A DNA stretch of 64,000 nt from a virus. How positions within the stretch are numbered: the first letter of the stretch is position 1; the number at the start of each line of letters is the position of its first letter. The stretch is taken from positions 23,173 through 87,172 of IMG/VR virus record IMGVR_UViG_3300017605_000087. One strand, given 5' to 3'. The notes under the pieces are model-generated. The model saw only the letters and a program-made list of their open reading frames with translations. It searched no databases and had not been told where the DNA came from. The translations under genes and the position numbers were made by a program. Below are positions 28,698 to 38,590 of the stretch, one piece after another.

Positions 28698-30173
28698 TTA
28701 AGATAAGTTACATTTTACATGTAAGCAAAACTCATTGCGGAAGATGTTTACGGTCTTAGCTCCCAAGTAGTGAACTGAATCACTATCAAGGTCAGTAGAA
28801 ACTACTTTAGCTTTATTACCTACAACACTTGCAGCAAAGTTATCAAAAGGTGCTGGAGCCATACCAATTTCAGCACCAATGATTAATCCACGTCCTTTTT
28901 GTTTAACCATTTGTACGTTACGTTTTCCGTCATATACTGATTGGTCAATAAATACAGCTTCGTGAGAAGTCATTGGTAATCCACTAATAGGATGTCTGTC
29001 AGCAGCCTCAGCACGACCTCCAAAGTCGAATATTGGTGCTTTCACAACAGTCATTTTAGAACCATTGTTATGAACAAATGTTTTGAAGAAACCTCCAAGA
29101 ACAAGTGCATTAGAACTTCCACTAAGGAATTTATCACCTGTTCCACCTTCAATTACTTTCCACTCAGCAGCTTTTGCTTTCATAGCATCATCGAAGTCAT
29201 TTGCAAATCCTTCTCCACAGTACATTACAAACTCTTTATTGTCTGCATCAGTAGCACCGTATGTACTATCACCAATTAATTGATACAATTTCTTGTATGT
29301 TAATTGACCATAAGTATCATCATGTGGTACTTGTTGGAAAATACCTGCTCCGATTGGAATTGGTAAGCCTGATTCCTCATCAATTAAGTCAATCTCTCCT
29401 TGTTCATTTCTGTTATACAAAGATTCCCACATCCACTCTTCACACATTTCCATCCACTCCATGTGATGTTGCCACATTTCGTATTCTAACCAAAGGGTAG
29501 TTTTCTTACCTGCTCCGGTCATAAATTCTACTTCAACAATTCTATTTGATACGTTACCATCCCAACGATATGACTTTCTCATAACGTTCAACTGGTTCTT
29601 CATCTTTCCTGGGAATTTAGCATTACTTCTGTTTCCTTTTGATTTAGATTCAGAAACGATACCTGGCCCAGTCATTGACCATTTACTTCCAGCTACTAAG
29701 TCTGAGAATGGACAATAGCTATGTTGATTACCACTTAATAAGATCAACTTATATTGATAACCATTTGCTACTTGAATTGGTGGAGCCATTACACGGGCTT
29801 TTGTACCAGACCTTGATACAATTGGTGATTGTTCGATCAACCATCTACTAGCAAATACTACATAGAATGGTGCTCTTCCTACTCCGGGTTTATCAGTAGA
29901 TACATAACCGTGAGATACTACTACATCACTTTTTTTACTTCTTCTTTGTACAGGCCAAGTAAATTGTGCGTCTTGTACTTCACGTCCATCAGTTCCTCCA
30001 TTTTGTCCTTCTGTTAAAAAGGTTAATGGGAACTTATCACTGTCACGTCCACCTAAGTGTGTGATAACAGTTGATATTACATCAGGTTGAGTAATTAAGG
30101 CATTACTCAGACTGTTTTCATCAGTATATCCTTTACTGTCATACCGATCTTTGTAGATAATCTGTCCTTGCAT
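28698..30173 (-). CDS. Major capsid protein, crAss-like
   Basis: At 491 residues it has the length of crAss-like capsid proteins and typical segments: FYVVFASRWLIEQSPIVSRS near 102-121, GNQHSYCPFSDLVAGSKW near 147-164, and a Trp/Met-rich helix (LWLEYEMWQHHMEWMEM). It would form the HK97-fold shell. Codon use is less AT-biased than in its neighbours, as expected for a highly expressed gene. It follows the scaffold-like gene after 42 bp. Recognition is from family knowledge, well supported by gene order. Confidence 0.92.
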   Translation of the reverse strand: MQGQIIYKDRYDSKGYTDENSLSNALITQPDVISTVITHLGGRDSDKFPLTFLTEGQNGGTDGREVQDAQFTWPVQRRSKKSDVVVSHGYVSTDKPGVGRAPFYVVFASRWLIEQSPIVSRSGTKARVMAPPIQVANGYQYKLILLSGNQHSYCPFSDLVAGSKWSMTGPGIVSESKSKGNRSNAKFPGKMKNQLNVMRKSYRWDGNVSNRIVEVEFMTGAGKKTTLWLEYEMWQHHMEWMEMCEEWMWESLYNRNEQGEIDLIDEESGLPIPIGAGIFQQVPHDDTYGQLTYKKLYQLIGDSTYGATDADNKEFVMYCGEGFANDFDDAMKAKAAEWKVIEGGTGDKFLSGSSNALVLGGFFKTFVHNNGSKMTVVKAPIFDFGGRAEAADRHPISGLPMTSHEAVFIDQSVYDGKRNVQMVKQKGRGLIIGAEIGMAPAPFDNFAASVVGNKAKVVSTDLDSDSVHYLGAKTVNIFRNEFCLHVKCNLS

Positions 30174-30215
30174 TTTAATACATTTTTAAATTAGTATTGT
30201 TTATTTATTAATATT

Positions 30216-31553
30216 CTATTTTCCTACTGGTTTTGTTGCATCCCATACAAGTTCATCTAAAGAAGATGGTATATGGTTTGTTTTTTCTATTATTACTTCA
30301 TTGTTTTCTTTGGTTAAGTTTTCAGTAGATTTCATTTTAGTTAATGTTTGTACTTTAGCTACACCATTCAACGTTTGTAATACTGTTTTTAAATCTGTTT
30401 TTTTGAAACCATAGATATAATCCAAGAACAAGTTCATATCCTTATCTCGTTTCATTGCATCAAGAGCAGCTTGTGAGTGTCCTTTTCCATCCACATCAAC
30501 AGATATATATTTAAAGAACTCTTCTCTTTCAGTAACAGGTATTACCATATCACCTATTTTACCTTGTTCTTTTACTTGTTTTCCAATTCCATCCCAGTGT
30601 TCTTGGATTTGTTGTATTTGTTGATCTCTTTCAGTTTTAAGACGATTCATTTCATTTGTCTTATCCTGAGTTTGTTTAGCAGCTAACGCATCAACAGCAG
30701 CTTTAGCTTGTACATCTAATTGTTTTCCTTCTTTTGCGTATGTTGCTATTTGTTTCGCTTGTTCTTCAGGAATGCCATTATTAACATGGAAATTTACAAT
30801 TACATTAAACTTCTGATCTTCTGCTAATGCTTTAACATCAACTTTACTATAATCAATTTCCTGTTTGAAATATTTACTTGGGTCACCACCCATCATTCTA
30901 TACTTAGTATATTCTTCTACATCTGGCAATGCTTTGAATAAACTTTGAACTCCTATTTTCTGACTTTCTTTTACTACATCAGCTAGGTACTGATTTCTAC
31001 CTTCTTCGGTAGCTTCATAGACTTTTGGTTTTCCATCTTCTCCTAGTGGTTTAATCCCCACTACGTTTATCATATTATCTAAATAAGCTCTATTCTCATT
31101 TTCAATAGTTTCTATTTCTATCGCTTCTTTAGTTTTAATGATAGTTCCTTTATCATCTACTTGATTACCTTTGTCATCAAACTTAGGTTTATTTTTTTCT
31201 TCTTCTGCCTTAGCAGCATCTAAGTCTGCTTTAGATTTAACAACTTCTTTTTTATCATTTAGAAGATCACCTTTTTCATTAAATGATACTCCTCCAAATT
31301 TATCAGCTATTGCTTTATCTTCTGCACTTAGTTGTACACCTTCAGTTTTTTCTTCTACTTTCTTTTCTTCAGTTTTTACAACTGGTTCAGTTTTCTCGAT
31401 AGTTTTTTCTGTTCCATCAAGTTTTACTTCTTTGGCTTCTTCTAATTTGCCATTATTTCCAAACAAATCATTTTCAGTAATGATGGGAACCGTGTTCAAC
31501 ACGATAATACTACCGAATGGTTTAGAATCTTTGATTGGCATATTTTTGTCCAT
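30216..31553 (-). CDS. Scaffold-like protein (445 aa)
   Basis: Highly charged, Lys/Glu/Asp-rich and helical, with low aromatic content. It lies between the portal and major capsid genes, the usual place of a scaffolding protein that guides procapsid assembly. Two starts are possible: ATG 31553 (MDKNMPIKD) or ATG 31541 (MPIKDSKPFG). A sigma-type promoter ends only 4 nt before the first ATG (-7 box 31558-31565), so the message would be almost leaderless, or the second ATG is used. Confidence 0.65.
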   Translation of the reverse strand: MDKNMPIKDSKPFGSIIVLNTVPIITENDLFGNNGKLEEAKEVKLDGTEKTIEKTEPVVKTEEKKVEEKTEGVQLSAEDKAIADKFGGVSFNEKGDLLNDKKEVVKSKADLDAAKAEEEKNKPKFDDKGNQVDDKGTIIKTKEAIEIETIENENRAYLDNMINVVGIKPLGEDGKPKVYEATEEGRNQYLADVVKESQKIGVQSLFKALPDVEEYTKYRMMGGDPSKYFKQEIDYSKVDVKALAEDQKFNVIVNFHVNNGIPEEQAKQIATYAKEGKQLDVQAKAAVDALAAKQTQDKTNEMNRLKTERDQQIQQIQEHWDGIGKQVKEQGKIGDMVIPVTEREEFFKYISVDVDGKGHSQAALDAMKRDKDMNLFLDYIYGFKKTDLKTVLQTLNGVAKVQTLTKMKSTENLTKENNEVIIEKTNHIPSSLDELVWDATKPVGK

Positions 31554-31557
31554 ACGT

Positions 31558-31588
31558 CAAATGTATTTAATTGTTTATATATATCAAA
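31558..31588 (-). promoter_or_regulatory. Leftward Bacteroidota-type promoter before scaffold and capsid genes
   Basis: On the minus strand this reads TTTG, 19 nt, TACATTTG, an exact fit to the Bacteroidota primary-sigma consensus. It lies in a 103-bp gap between the portal and scaffold-like genes. It would give extra transcription of the scaffold-capsid segment. A second TACATTTG at 31601-31608 has no matching upstream box. Confidence 0.6.
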
Positions 31589-31656
31589 ATTAATAATTTA
31601 CAAATGTAAACAATAATCAATAACATATACGCTTTTTTTGAAAAAAAATTTACACA

Positions 31657-34047
31657 TTATTGACTTTTATTTTCTTTTGCTACTTTCTCTTTACTTTGTC
31701 TATCCTTTTCTTTATCATTCATCTTATCATTATGAATAATCATCTTGTTATTCTCTTGCATCAACTTATTACTACTATCAGTAAAGCTACTTATATTATT
31801 CATAGTTGCATCAGTAATAGCATTTATGTCAACCAATTCTTCTGGAGTAAAATCTGTATTCTCCATTCCTTCCGCTTTAATTGCTGCAACTTTAACAGCA
31901 GTAATGTTTTTCTTATCAGCTATTCTTTCAGTTCTATCTCCTTCTTCTTTAGTTGCTGCGAGAGTAGCTTGATTAATTCTTTCATTACTATCTGTGATTT
32001 GTTTTTGTTTAGCCATTTCATATTCTCTTAGAATAGCAGTATATTTTCTAAATGCTGCTTTCAAACTAGCTACATTTTTAGCTTCTGCTACTTCTGCTAA
32101 CATTTCAGGGTCACGGTCATTTTGTGCCATACTGAATCCCCATTGTTTCAGAATATTTAAACTTTCTGCTTCAGTAGATGTATCCCTAACAAATATTCCA
32201 TATTCAGTTGCAGCATGTTCCATTCCATCAATATCAACTTCATATATCTTACCAGTAGGATTTACAAATGCTCCTCTCTTACCATCTATCCAAGCTACCT
32301 TGCTATAATCAATTAATCCATTTAGTTCTGATTCTATAAACTCATCGAATAATCTAAACAACTCTCTACTTGTTGTGAATGACCTTACAATAGCTTCTTG
32401 TGTAGTTCCTTTACCAGCACTTTGAGTTACCTCTCCCATACGTTGTGGATTGAATCCAATAGAAGAATAAAACTCTTGTTTCAATCTTTCTATTAATTCA
32501 TGTAACTGAATTATATGAGAAGCTAAACTCATGTCTACATCTTTTAATGCTTGAATAGCAGCAGCAAAGTTAGGATTAGTTTCATCTATAAATAAATATC
32601 CTAGAGCATCTCCATAATACATAAATTTATCTTCATCCCATCCTTCTTCACTAGGTATTAAACCTTTAGGAATAAGAAGTAATTTGCCTTTATTTTTGTT
32701 TACTTCTTTTTCTAACTGGTATCTCAATATATTAATTAAAACCTGCCATTGTATTCCCCTTGTTCCCCAACTATAAGTTCTTCCATCATTAGTTAATTTA
32801 ACTAATCCATTATAAGGAAGTTTACAAATAGATTTATTATCTATTTCATTTCTTTGTATTGCAACTGGTCTTCCTCTTAAATGTATATGATGTCCTTGAC
32901 TTAAATCAATTCTAGTTCCTTCCCATACTTGGTCTATCCAATATTTCTCCATCGAAATATCTCCAGCTTCTTTATTTAGAACATAAGTTTCATCCACACA
33001 TTTTTTATCTACTTTACCAGTTATAGGATTATTAAATGTAACTTCATAATAACATCTTAAACTTTTCCATGTTCCATGATATACATTAAACCTATCACCA
33101 CTATGTTCATTCCAATTAAACTTAGCTATCTTCTCACCTAAGTTGACGGAAGATTCAATCCAGTTAGGATTAACACTTCCTGTGCCAAACCCTCCCTTCA
33201 ATGAATCCTCCATTAATTTTATAGGGTCATATTTATCTGTGGTAATAGCGGCTAAATCCCTATAATATAAGTCAACAATTTCAGGTATAGTTAACCTTCT
33301 AAGTCTTATTGCAGCATACCCATCTTCTAATAAGTTACTACCTTTCGCCATAAAAGGATAAATTTCATGTACTGGTACTTCATCATATATAATGTTTTCT
33401 CCATCTACATCTTTATATGAAAAGCATTGATTTACTTTTAAGAAAGCATCAAACATCTGCTGATGTTTACTTCTTAATCTATTCTCTGCTTTAATTGTTT
33501 CTATCTTCTCTTGTCCATCAATTGCTTTCTTTTCACTTAATGTAGCATAGAATAACTTATCTTTCTTTTTATAATCTTCTATCTTCTCCTGACCCATCTT
33601 AGTATCCATCCCAAGTTTATTAAGATTATTAATGAAGTCTTGTTCAAGTAAACCATCCATTTCTTTATTATGTACATCTATCATTCCACTCTCTACTTGC
33701 TTATTCATACATACTACTTGTGTAGTATCTGGTTCATTAGACTTCTCTCCTAATGCTGTTTCAAATATAATACTTAATATATCATAATTTCTCAGCCTTG
33801 ATGGAAACTTCAATAGTTCCTTCTTTCCTTTTACCGAGTATGGATTTAAAACGTATGAATATCCAGATTCATCAATTAATCCTTCACAAGCCTTTAGAAG
33901 CATAAGTAGTTCTTGTTTACTACCTACATTTCCATCTAATACTTGGTCAGCATAATAATCAATACAATCCATCCACCACGTTCTTCCATCTGCTCGTTTC
34001 TGCATTTTCTCCTGGTAAGATACTTTTTGCTTAGGAAACTCTCTCAT
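31657..34047 (-). CDS. Portal protein (796 aa)
   Basis: Length, Trp/Tyr-rich core and position directly after the large terminase match crAss-like portal proteins, the dodecameric DNA channel at the capsid vertex. The middle shows a portal-like stretch (LLIPKGLIPSEEGW, then IIQLHELIERLKQEFYSSIG and FNPQRMGEVTQSAGKGTTQE). The C-terminal 100 residues are a charged, partly disordered helix. It starts 22 bp after TerL. Identification combines gene order with family recognition. Confidence 0.85.
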   Translation of the reverse strand: MREFPKQKVSYQEKMQKRADGRTWWMDCIDYYADQVLDGNVGSKQELLMLLKACEGLIDESGYSYVLNPYSVKGKKELLKFPSRLRNYDILSIIFETALGEKSNEPDTTQVVCMNKQVESGMIDVHNKEMDGLLEQDFINNLNKLGMDTKMGQEKIEDYKKKDKLFYATLSEKKAIDGQEKIETIKAENRLRSKHQQMFDAFLKVNQCFSYKDVDGENIIYDEVPVHEIYPFMAKGSNLLEDGYAAIRLRRLTIPEIVDLYYRDLAAITTDKYDPIKLMEDSLKGGFGTGSVNPNWIESSVNLGEKIAKFNWNEHSGDRFNVYHGTWKSLRCYYEVTFNNPITGKVDKKCVDETYVLNKEAGDISMEKYWIDQVWEGTRIDLSQGHHIHLRGRPVAIQRNEIDNKSICKLPYNGLVKLTNDGRTYSWGTRGIQWQVLINILRYQLEKEVNKNKGKLLLIPKGLIPSEEGWDEDKFMYYGDALGYLFIDETNPNFAAAIQALKDVDMSLASHIIQLHELIERLKQEFYSSIGFNPQRMGEVTQSAGKGTTQEAIVRSFTTSRELFRLFDEFIESELNGLIDYSKVAWIDGKRGAFVNPTGKIYEVDIDGMEHAATEYGIFVRDTSTEAESLNILKQWGFSMAQNDRDPEMLAEVAEAKNVASLKAAFRKYTAILREYEMAKQKQITDSNERINQATLAATKEEGDRTERIADKKNITAVKVAAIKAEGMENTDFTPEELVDINAITDATMNNISSFTDSSNKLMQENNKMIIHNDKMNDKEKDRQSKEKVAKENKSQ

Positions 34048-34069
34048 TTTATTTGTATATTAGTTGAAG

Positions 34070-36232
34070 TTATTTATATAATCCTCTATTAAAGAAACTA
34101 TCATTATTAGTAGAAACTGTTTGAACTCTTACTGGTATTCCTCTTTCCTCTTCTATATCAAACATACCTACTAACATACATGAGATAGCATCTAAGTTTT
34201 TCTTAATTGAATATTTCTGTATTTGGTCTAATAAATAGCCACAATATATTCTATGGTAGTTATACATTACCTTTCCAGTTGTATCACTCTTTGTAATCTC
34301 TTTCTCTAAAAACTCTTTAAATAATGGTAGTGCTGCATCTTTTCTATCTTCGTTCATTGATATACCAAACTCTCTACCATACTTCTTTGCTAAGTTCTTA
34401 TCCCAGTTAATATTTGGTTCTTTCTTTAATAAATGTAAAGCACCCATAGCTTTAGCATTATTTTTCACATTTCCTCTATCATTCTCAAACAATACTTTAG
34501 CATTAAAATAAGCTAATAATCTAAACATGTTTCTGTCATACTCTTCCATAGTAGCAGGTCTTCCTATATACCATCCTACTATTATTCCTCCTCTACTAGG
34601 TGTAAATACATTTGGTTTCTCATATATAAATGTTACTCCCAAACTATTCTTTATAGTTAAGTTTTTCTTATCCTTATCTATACCAAATGGGTCATTCCAT
34701 GCTGTATATAAATTATCAGGTATTCTACCATTAGCATCTCTATATGGTTCTTGTATTAATGTAATACACCCAGTTAAATCTTTTACATTTCCTTTTATTG
34801 GATATTCCTTAATTGGTGTACATCTTTTGTCTTCTTCAAATACTAATGTTTGTCTTCCACTAACTTCTCTCTCCCTTATCCATCCATTCTTTAATCTAGC
34901 TTTAATAGCATAATCATGTTCAAGTCTTAACTGTTGATCGCTTACATCAGGAAAGTATCCACTACTAGATTCAGCAAATACTTCTTTAGGTTTCATAGCC
35001 CTTTCAGACTTCCAACCCATATAATCATTAATACTCTTGCTTACTCCCTTTTGATATTCATCTTCTATCCTAGCATATTCCAATGACATTTCTTTCATTG
35101 TATTACCATCCTTATCTATGAATGGTTCTAAGTTCTTCCAATATGGAAAGAAGTTTCCACTACCACTAAACTCATCTATTGTTTCATCTTCCCATTGATC
35201 TTTAAATGCTAAACATTTCCACTCATTAGGATTATAGAATATTTCCATAAATGGTTCCCAATTTGTATCCTTATCAGGATTACCACCAGTTCCCCATAAT
35301 ACCATTTGTCCGGTTATGAAAGCTCCACTTTCCAAGGTAGGTAACATTGCTTTTATAACTTGTTTTAAATTAGGGAATGATTGACACTCTTCAAACTTTA
35401 GTTTCTTTCCATCAACTCCCCTTCCTGGTTCTGCTGTATCTTTAAATGTTACAGGTCTTAGAATACTTTGGAATCCATCTTCTACATTAGTTCCTTGTGG
35501 AGTAAATCCTAATTTAACTTCCTCCTCTATATTCCATTTTAAATAACCTCTATTAAAGTCTGTATGTTTCTCGAAATGGTCTAAATATCCTTTAGCCATA
35601 TTCATAATCCTTCTACCTCCTACAAGATAATCCATTTGATAAGCACCTGCAACACATGTTACAAAAGGATTCATATTAACTTCTAATGCTAAATCAAATC
35701 CTTCAAAGTAACTAAATCCTTTACGTCTTGCTTTAGTTCCTATTAAATGTAATCCTATACTCTTTGCATATCTCTTTGCTGTTTCTAATTGATAGTGTCC
35801 ATCCCAAAAGTCTGGGAACCCCATAAATTTATCAGCAGCTTTTAATTCACTATTTGTTACCTTTAATATATCCTTTAAATCTTTTAAGTCGTCATATACA
35901 TTCTTTACTCTTTGAATTAAAGCATAATTCATAAAGCCATAATGTGACCCTGATATATGTACTTCTTTTATCTTTCCATTAACTAATTGTCCGGGTAATG
36001 TTACTCCATGTAATAGTTTCCTTTCTTCTTCATCCCAAAATTCTTTAAAATCTAAACTATCAGGTGGTGCTTTAGTATATACTCCATGTTTCATAAAGTA
36101 TTTACCAACCCTTGTTAATTCAGATGTATTCATAAATGATACATCTTCTGGTACATATAGTCCAGTTCCTCTATTAGGAAGTAATAGCTTTTGATTGTAT
36201 CTATCTACTATTTCATCTACTACTTCTTCCAT
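34070..36232 (-). CDS. terL: Terminase large subunit
   Basis: The 720-residue packaging motor has an ATPase half with a deviant Walker A (GTKARRKGFSY, residues 165-175, with Phe where Lys is usual before Ser). The Walker B-type end LKFEEC has tandem Glu at 281-282, and GQMVLWGTGG follows near 306-315. The nuclease half carries acidic positions in AWNDPFGID, LFENDRGN and the C-terminal DAISCMLVGMFD. It would cut concatemers and drive DNA into the head. It overlaps the preceding gene by one base. Confidence 0.88.
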   Translation of the reverse strand: MEEVVDEIVDRYNQKLLLPNRGTGLYVPEDVSFMNTSELTRVGKYFMKHGVYTKAPPDSLDFKEFWDEEERKLLHGVTLPGQLVNGKIKEVHISGSHYGFMNYALIQRVKNVYDDLKDLKDILKVTNSELKAADKFMGFPDFWDGHYQLETAKRYAKSIGLHLIGTKARRKGFSYFEGFDLALEVNMNPFVTCVAGAYQMDYLVGGRRIMNMAKGYLDHFEKHTDFNRGYLKWNIEEEVKLGFTPQGTNVEDGFQSILRPVTFKDTAEPGRGVDGKKLKFEECQSFPNLKQVIKAMLPTLESGAFITGQMVLWGTGGNPDKDTNWEPFMEIFYNPNEWKCLAFKDQWEDETIDEFSGSGNFFPYWKNLEPFIDKDGNTMKEMSLEYARIEDEYQKGVSKSINDYMGWKSERAMKPKEVFAESSSGYFPDVSDQQLRLEHDYAIKARLKNGWIREREVSGRQTLVFEEDKRCTPIKEYPIKGNVKDLTGCITLIQEPYRDANGRIPDNLYTAWNDPFGIDKDKKNLTIKNSLGVTFIYEKPNVFTPSRGGIIVGWYIGRPATMEEYDRNMFRLLAYFNAKVLFENDRGNVKNNAKAMGALHLLKKEPNINWDKNLAKKYGREFGISMNEDRKDAALPLFKEFLEKEITKSDTTGKVMYNYHRIYCGYLLDQIQKYSIKKNLDAISCMLVGMFDIEEERGIPVRVQTVSTNNDSFFNRGLYK

Positions 36233-36894
36233 TATCCATGATTTCTTTTAGGAGTTGCTCTATTGCCTATTGGTTTCTTACCTTTACTATACATTACTTT
36301 TCTTATTTTAGTAACCACCTCTTTCTCATACTCCTCAATATTTTTAATAGCAGCAGGTACAGACTTGCTTAAATCCATTAAGTCTTTCATTGCGTTTACT
36401 GCTAATTCCAAATCTTTTATCTCTGGTTTCTGTCCATTCTCTTTAGCTTTCATTACTGCTTGAATGTTCTCATTACAGAAATCTATAATTAAGGTGCTAG
36501 AATATAACCCCTGTTTTAATCCTTTAATAATACGTACATCATCACTACAAGCATAATATTCATTATATGCTCTACGTGCATCTTTAATTTCCTTATCCTC
36601 TTTCCAATCTTCTATACTTTCATTCTTTCTTTTTAACCAATATGGTATATCTGTTTTAGCTAATGCTAAGTATCTTCTCTCCATTTCAGGTTCAGATATA
36701 TAAGGACTTCTAAAATCTTCCATAAACCATACATACTTAAACGCCTCCTCATTCCATAACTTTTTCTTTCCCTCACTATCCTTATTTACATTGTATCTTA
36801 TATGCCATAATGCTTTAAACTCTGGAATGAGTTTAACTTCTTGTATATCGAATACAAGATCACCATCGTCATTTACATCCCAGAGTTTATACAT
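36232..36894 (-). CDS. Possible terminase small subunit (220 aa)
   Basis: Translationally coupled to TerL (one-base overlap). The N-terminal half is Trp/Tyr-rich. The C-terminal half is predicted as long helices (ELAVNAMKDLMDLSKSVP, then IEEYEKEVVTKI), ending in a basic tail (GKKPIGNRATPKRNHG) suitable for nucleic-acid binding. Position and C-terminal helices fit a small terminase, but I recognise no diagnostic helix-turn-helix, so it could be another conserved packaging factor. Confidence 0.45.
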   Translation of the reverse strand: MYKLWDVNDDGDLVFDIQEVKLIPEFKALWHIRYNVNKDSEGKKKLWNEEAFKYVWFMEDFRSPYISEPEMERRYLALAKTDIPYWLKRKNESIEDWKEDKEIKDARRAYNEYYACSDDVRIIKGLKQGLYSSTLIIDFCNENIQAVMKAKENGQKPEIKDLELAVNAMKDLMDLSKSVPAAIKNIEEYEKEVVTKIRKVMYSKGKKPIGNRATPKRNHG

Positions 36895-36901
36895 CTTCTT
36901 C

Positions 36902-37570
36902 CTATTTATCTAATGTTGGTCTAACTTCAGTAACAATATATTGTAAAGCACAATATTTAGATGTTCCTTTTAACATACCATCTACTAGTCTGAATCTTTG
37001 TCCTGGGTCAGTTCCTTTATTAAGGAAACTAGTTCCTGGGTCATAGAATCTATATGATACTTTCCCTTCATGGTCATACATTCTATCTACAATTACAACG
37101 AAGTGGCTTGTAGCTCTATTAGCATTACCAACACTTTCTTTCTTACGATTTACTCCAATCAATACTGGTTTCTTTTCATCTAACATTTTATCAAGTAATG
37201 CTAATCCTTCTTCAAGTCTTTTATCTGGAACTACATTTAATTTATCATCAAACTCTCCAGTTTCAATTCTCTTATCAGCATTAACAGTTTTGAATCCCGC
37301 ATCAGTAATCATAAGTTTACTTGCAGCACAACAAGCTATTTGCTCATCATGTTGATCGTGGTCGCCATCTCCATCTATATCTCCAACACGTTTACTGAAC
37401 TGTGTTTGAAATTTAACAATAGATGATAGGTCAACATTTTTAGATGGTACATTTACATGTTCCTTCACTCCTTCTTTTTTAACTGCTTGTTTCTTTGTTG
37501 TAGCTTTAATTTGTTCTTTCTTCTGATTTAGTTCATTCTCTGCTGAACCATCAGTTGTTTGCTTTGCCAT
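36902..37570 (-). CDS. C39-like cysteine peptidase with a calcium-loop-like motif (222 aa)
   Basis: A papain-like/C39 layout is visible: Cys in EQIACCAASKL (C80/C81), His in ATSHFVVIVDRM (H156) and Asp in YRFYDPGTS (D177), with PVLIGVN before the His as in bacteriocin-type C39 peptidases. Just before the Cys is DIDGDGDHDQHDE (64-76), which resembles an EF-hand or dockerin loop. The N-terminal 45 residues are basic and disordered. Possible roles are peptidoglycan cleavage during lysis or entry, or processing of virion proteins. No signal peptide is seen. Confidence 0.65.
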   Translation of the reverse strand: MAKQTTDGSAENELNQKKEQIKATTKKQAVKKEGVKEHVNVPSKNVDLSSIVKFQTQFSKRVGDIDGDGDHDQHDEQIACCAASKLMITDAGFKTVNADKRIETGEFDDKLNVVPDKRLEEGLALLDKMLDEKKPVLIGVNRKKESVGNANRATSHFVVIVDRMYDHEGKVSYRFYDPGTSFLNKGTDPGQRFRLVDGMLKGTSKYCALQYIVTEVRPTLDK

Positions 37571-37581
37571 ATTATTGAGTT

Positions 37582-38571
37582 TTAAATTACTATTTCATTC
37601 TGTAATCTTTGTTTCTCTTCTTTCTTTAATCCTAAAAAGTTTATTACAGCTTTAGCTTCATTCTTTAAATAAGGCATTTTGTGCCATGTTATATCATCTG
37701 CAATTATTATTCCAGTATCAGTTTTATTTCCTCTTATATGACATAATTGCAATCCATCTACTTCTAACTTCATTCCCCACATCTCACATATATAAGCATA
37801 TATACTTAATTGTAAAGCATACTTATTTCCTATACTATTATCTAAATGACAAAGTGGGTATAGCATCTTTTCTCTTGTGCTTACCCACTCAGTCGTTATT
37901 ATACTACTTCCATCAGGCATTGTTTGTTTCTTATAATACCCTGCCTCAAATCTAAATGGACTCTTATTAGTCTTCCAATCTTTTATCCTAAATGTTCCAT
38001 ACTTAGATACTATAAGATTGTCTATCATTCCAGCTAAGAACGGCCAATTCAAATATACTATCTTCTCAGTATGTATTGTATATCCCGCATCTATATCTTC
38101 TTTCACTCTTTCAAAGACTTCAGGAAACTGTTTCTTAATCCTTCTATATGCTCTTATATCTTCTCCTTCTATTTCAGCTTTATCTCCCTGTATTAATTTT
38201 ACTGTCGCATTAGTACCATCCTCTATTTGCTTATGTATCTCAGTTCCCTTAACACATGCAATTTCCTTTAAGTGTTCCCACTCTCCTTTTATATGAGAAG
38301 TAGATACACTTAAAGGTATATTAAATGACTGCGATAATAAATCTTTGATAGTTACTTTGATGTTATCTATATAGATACTTTCCCAAGCTACTGTATCAGG
38401 TCTTACTTTATACCCGCTACGTTTTAATGCTCCATATAGTAACCAGTATTCTTCTCTGAATTTCGGAGTAACCAATCCGATAGTTGTGGTAACAGATATG
38501 TACCTATTACCTAGTTCATCACTATAAATATGTTCTGGTTCTTTTAGAACCACATTTCTCTTTACGAGCAT
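37582..38571 (-). CDS. PD-(D/E)XK family exonuclease, RecB/Cas4-like
   Basis: The fold's catalytic signature is visible in order: His in GTEIHKQIE (H113), Asp in AGMIDNLIV (D184), FRIKDWKTNK (D198 and K200), and a QLSIY motif (Q254, Y258), as in RecB/AddB/phage 5'-3' exonucleases. It would degrade or resect DNA, possibly with the RecT-like annealing protein encoded on the other arm. It is transcribed at the head of the leftward operon between the IHF/HU-like gene and the peptidase. Confidence 0.75.
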   Translation of the reverse strand: MLVKRNVVLKEPEHIYSDELGNRYISVTTTIGLVTPKFREEYWLLYGALKRSGYKVRPDTVAWESIYIDNIKVTIKDLLSQSFNIPLSVSTSHIKGEWEHLKEIACVKGTEIHKQIEDGTNATVKLIQGDKAEIEGEDIRAYRRIKKQFPEVFERVKEDIDAGYTIHTEKIVYLNWPFLAGMIDNLIVSKYGTFRIKDWKTNKSPFRFEAGYYKKQTMPDGSSIITTEWVSTREKMLYPLCHLDNSIGNKYALQLSIYAYICEMWGMKLEVDGLQLCHIRGNKTDTGIIIADDITWHKMPYLKNEAKAVINFLGLKKEEKQRLQNEIVI

Positions 38572-38590
38572 AAGGTATTGAATCCAATAC

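Noticed and set aside
31601-31608. Second TACATTTG near the portal gene as another promoter
   Set aside because: No TTTG box lies 19-21 nt upstream on the minus strand.
1-38571. Plus-strand open frames of 60-170 codons throughout the left arm
   Set aside because: They lie wholly inside long minus-strand genes, have low-complexity Ser/Ile/Leu-rich translations and no leaders; they are shadows of AT-rich codons.
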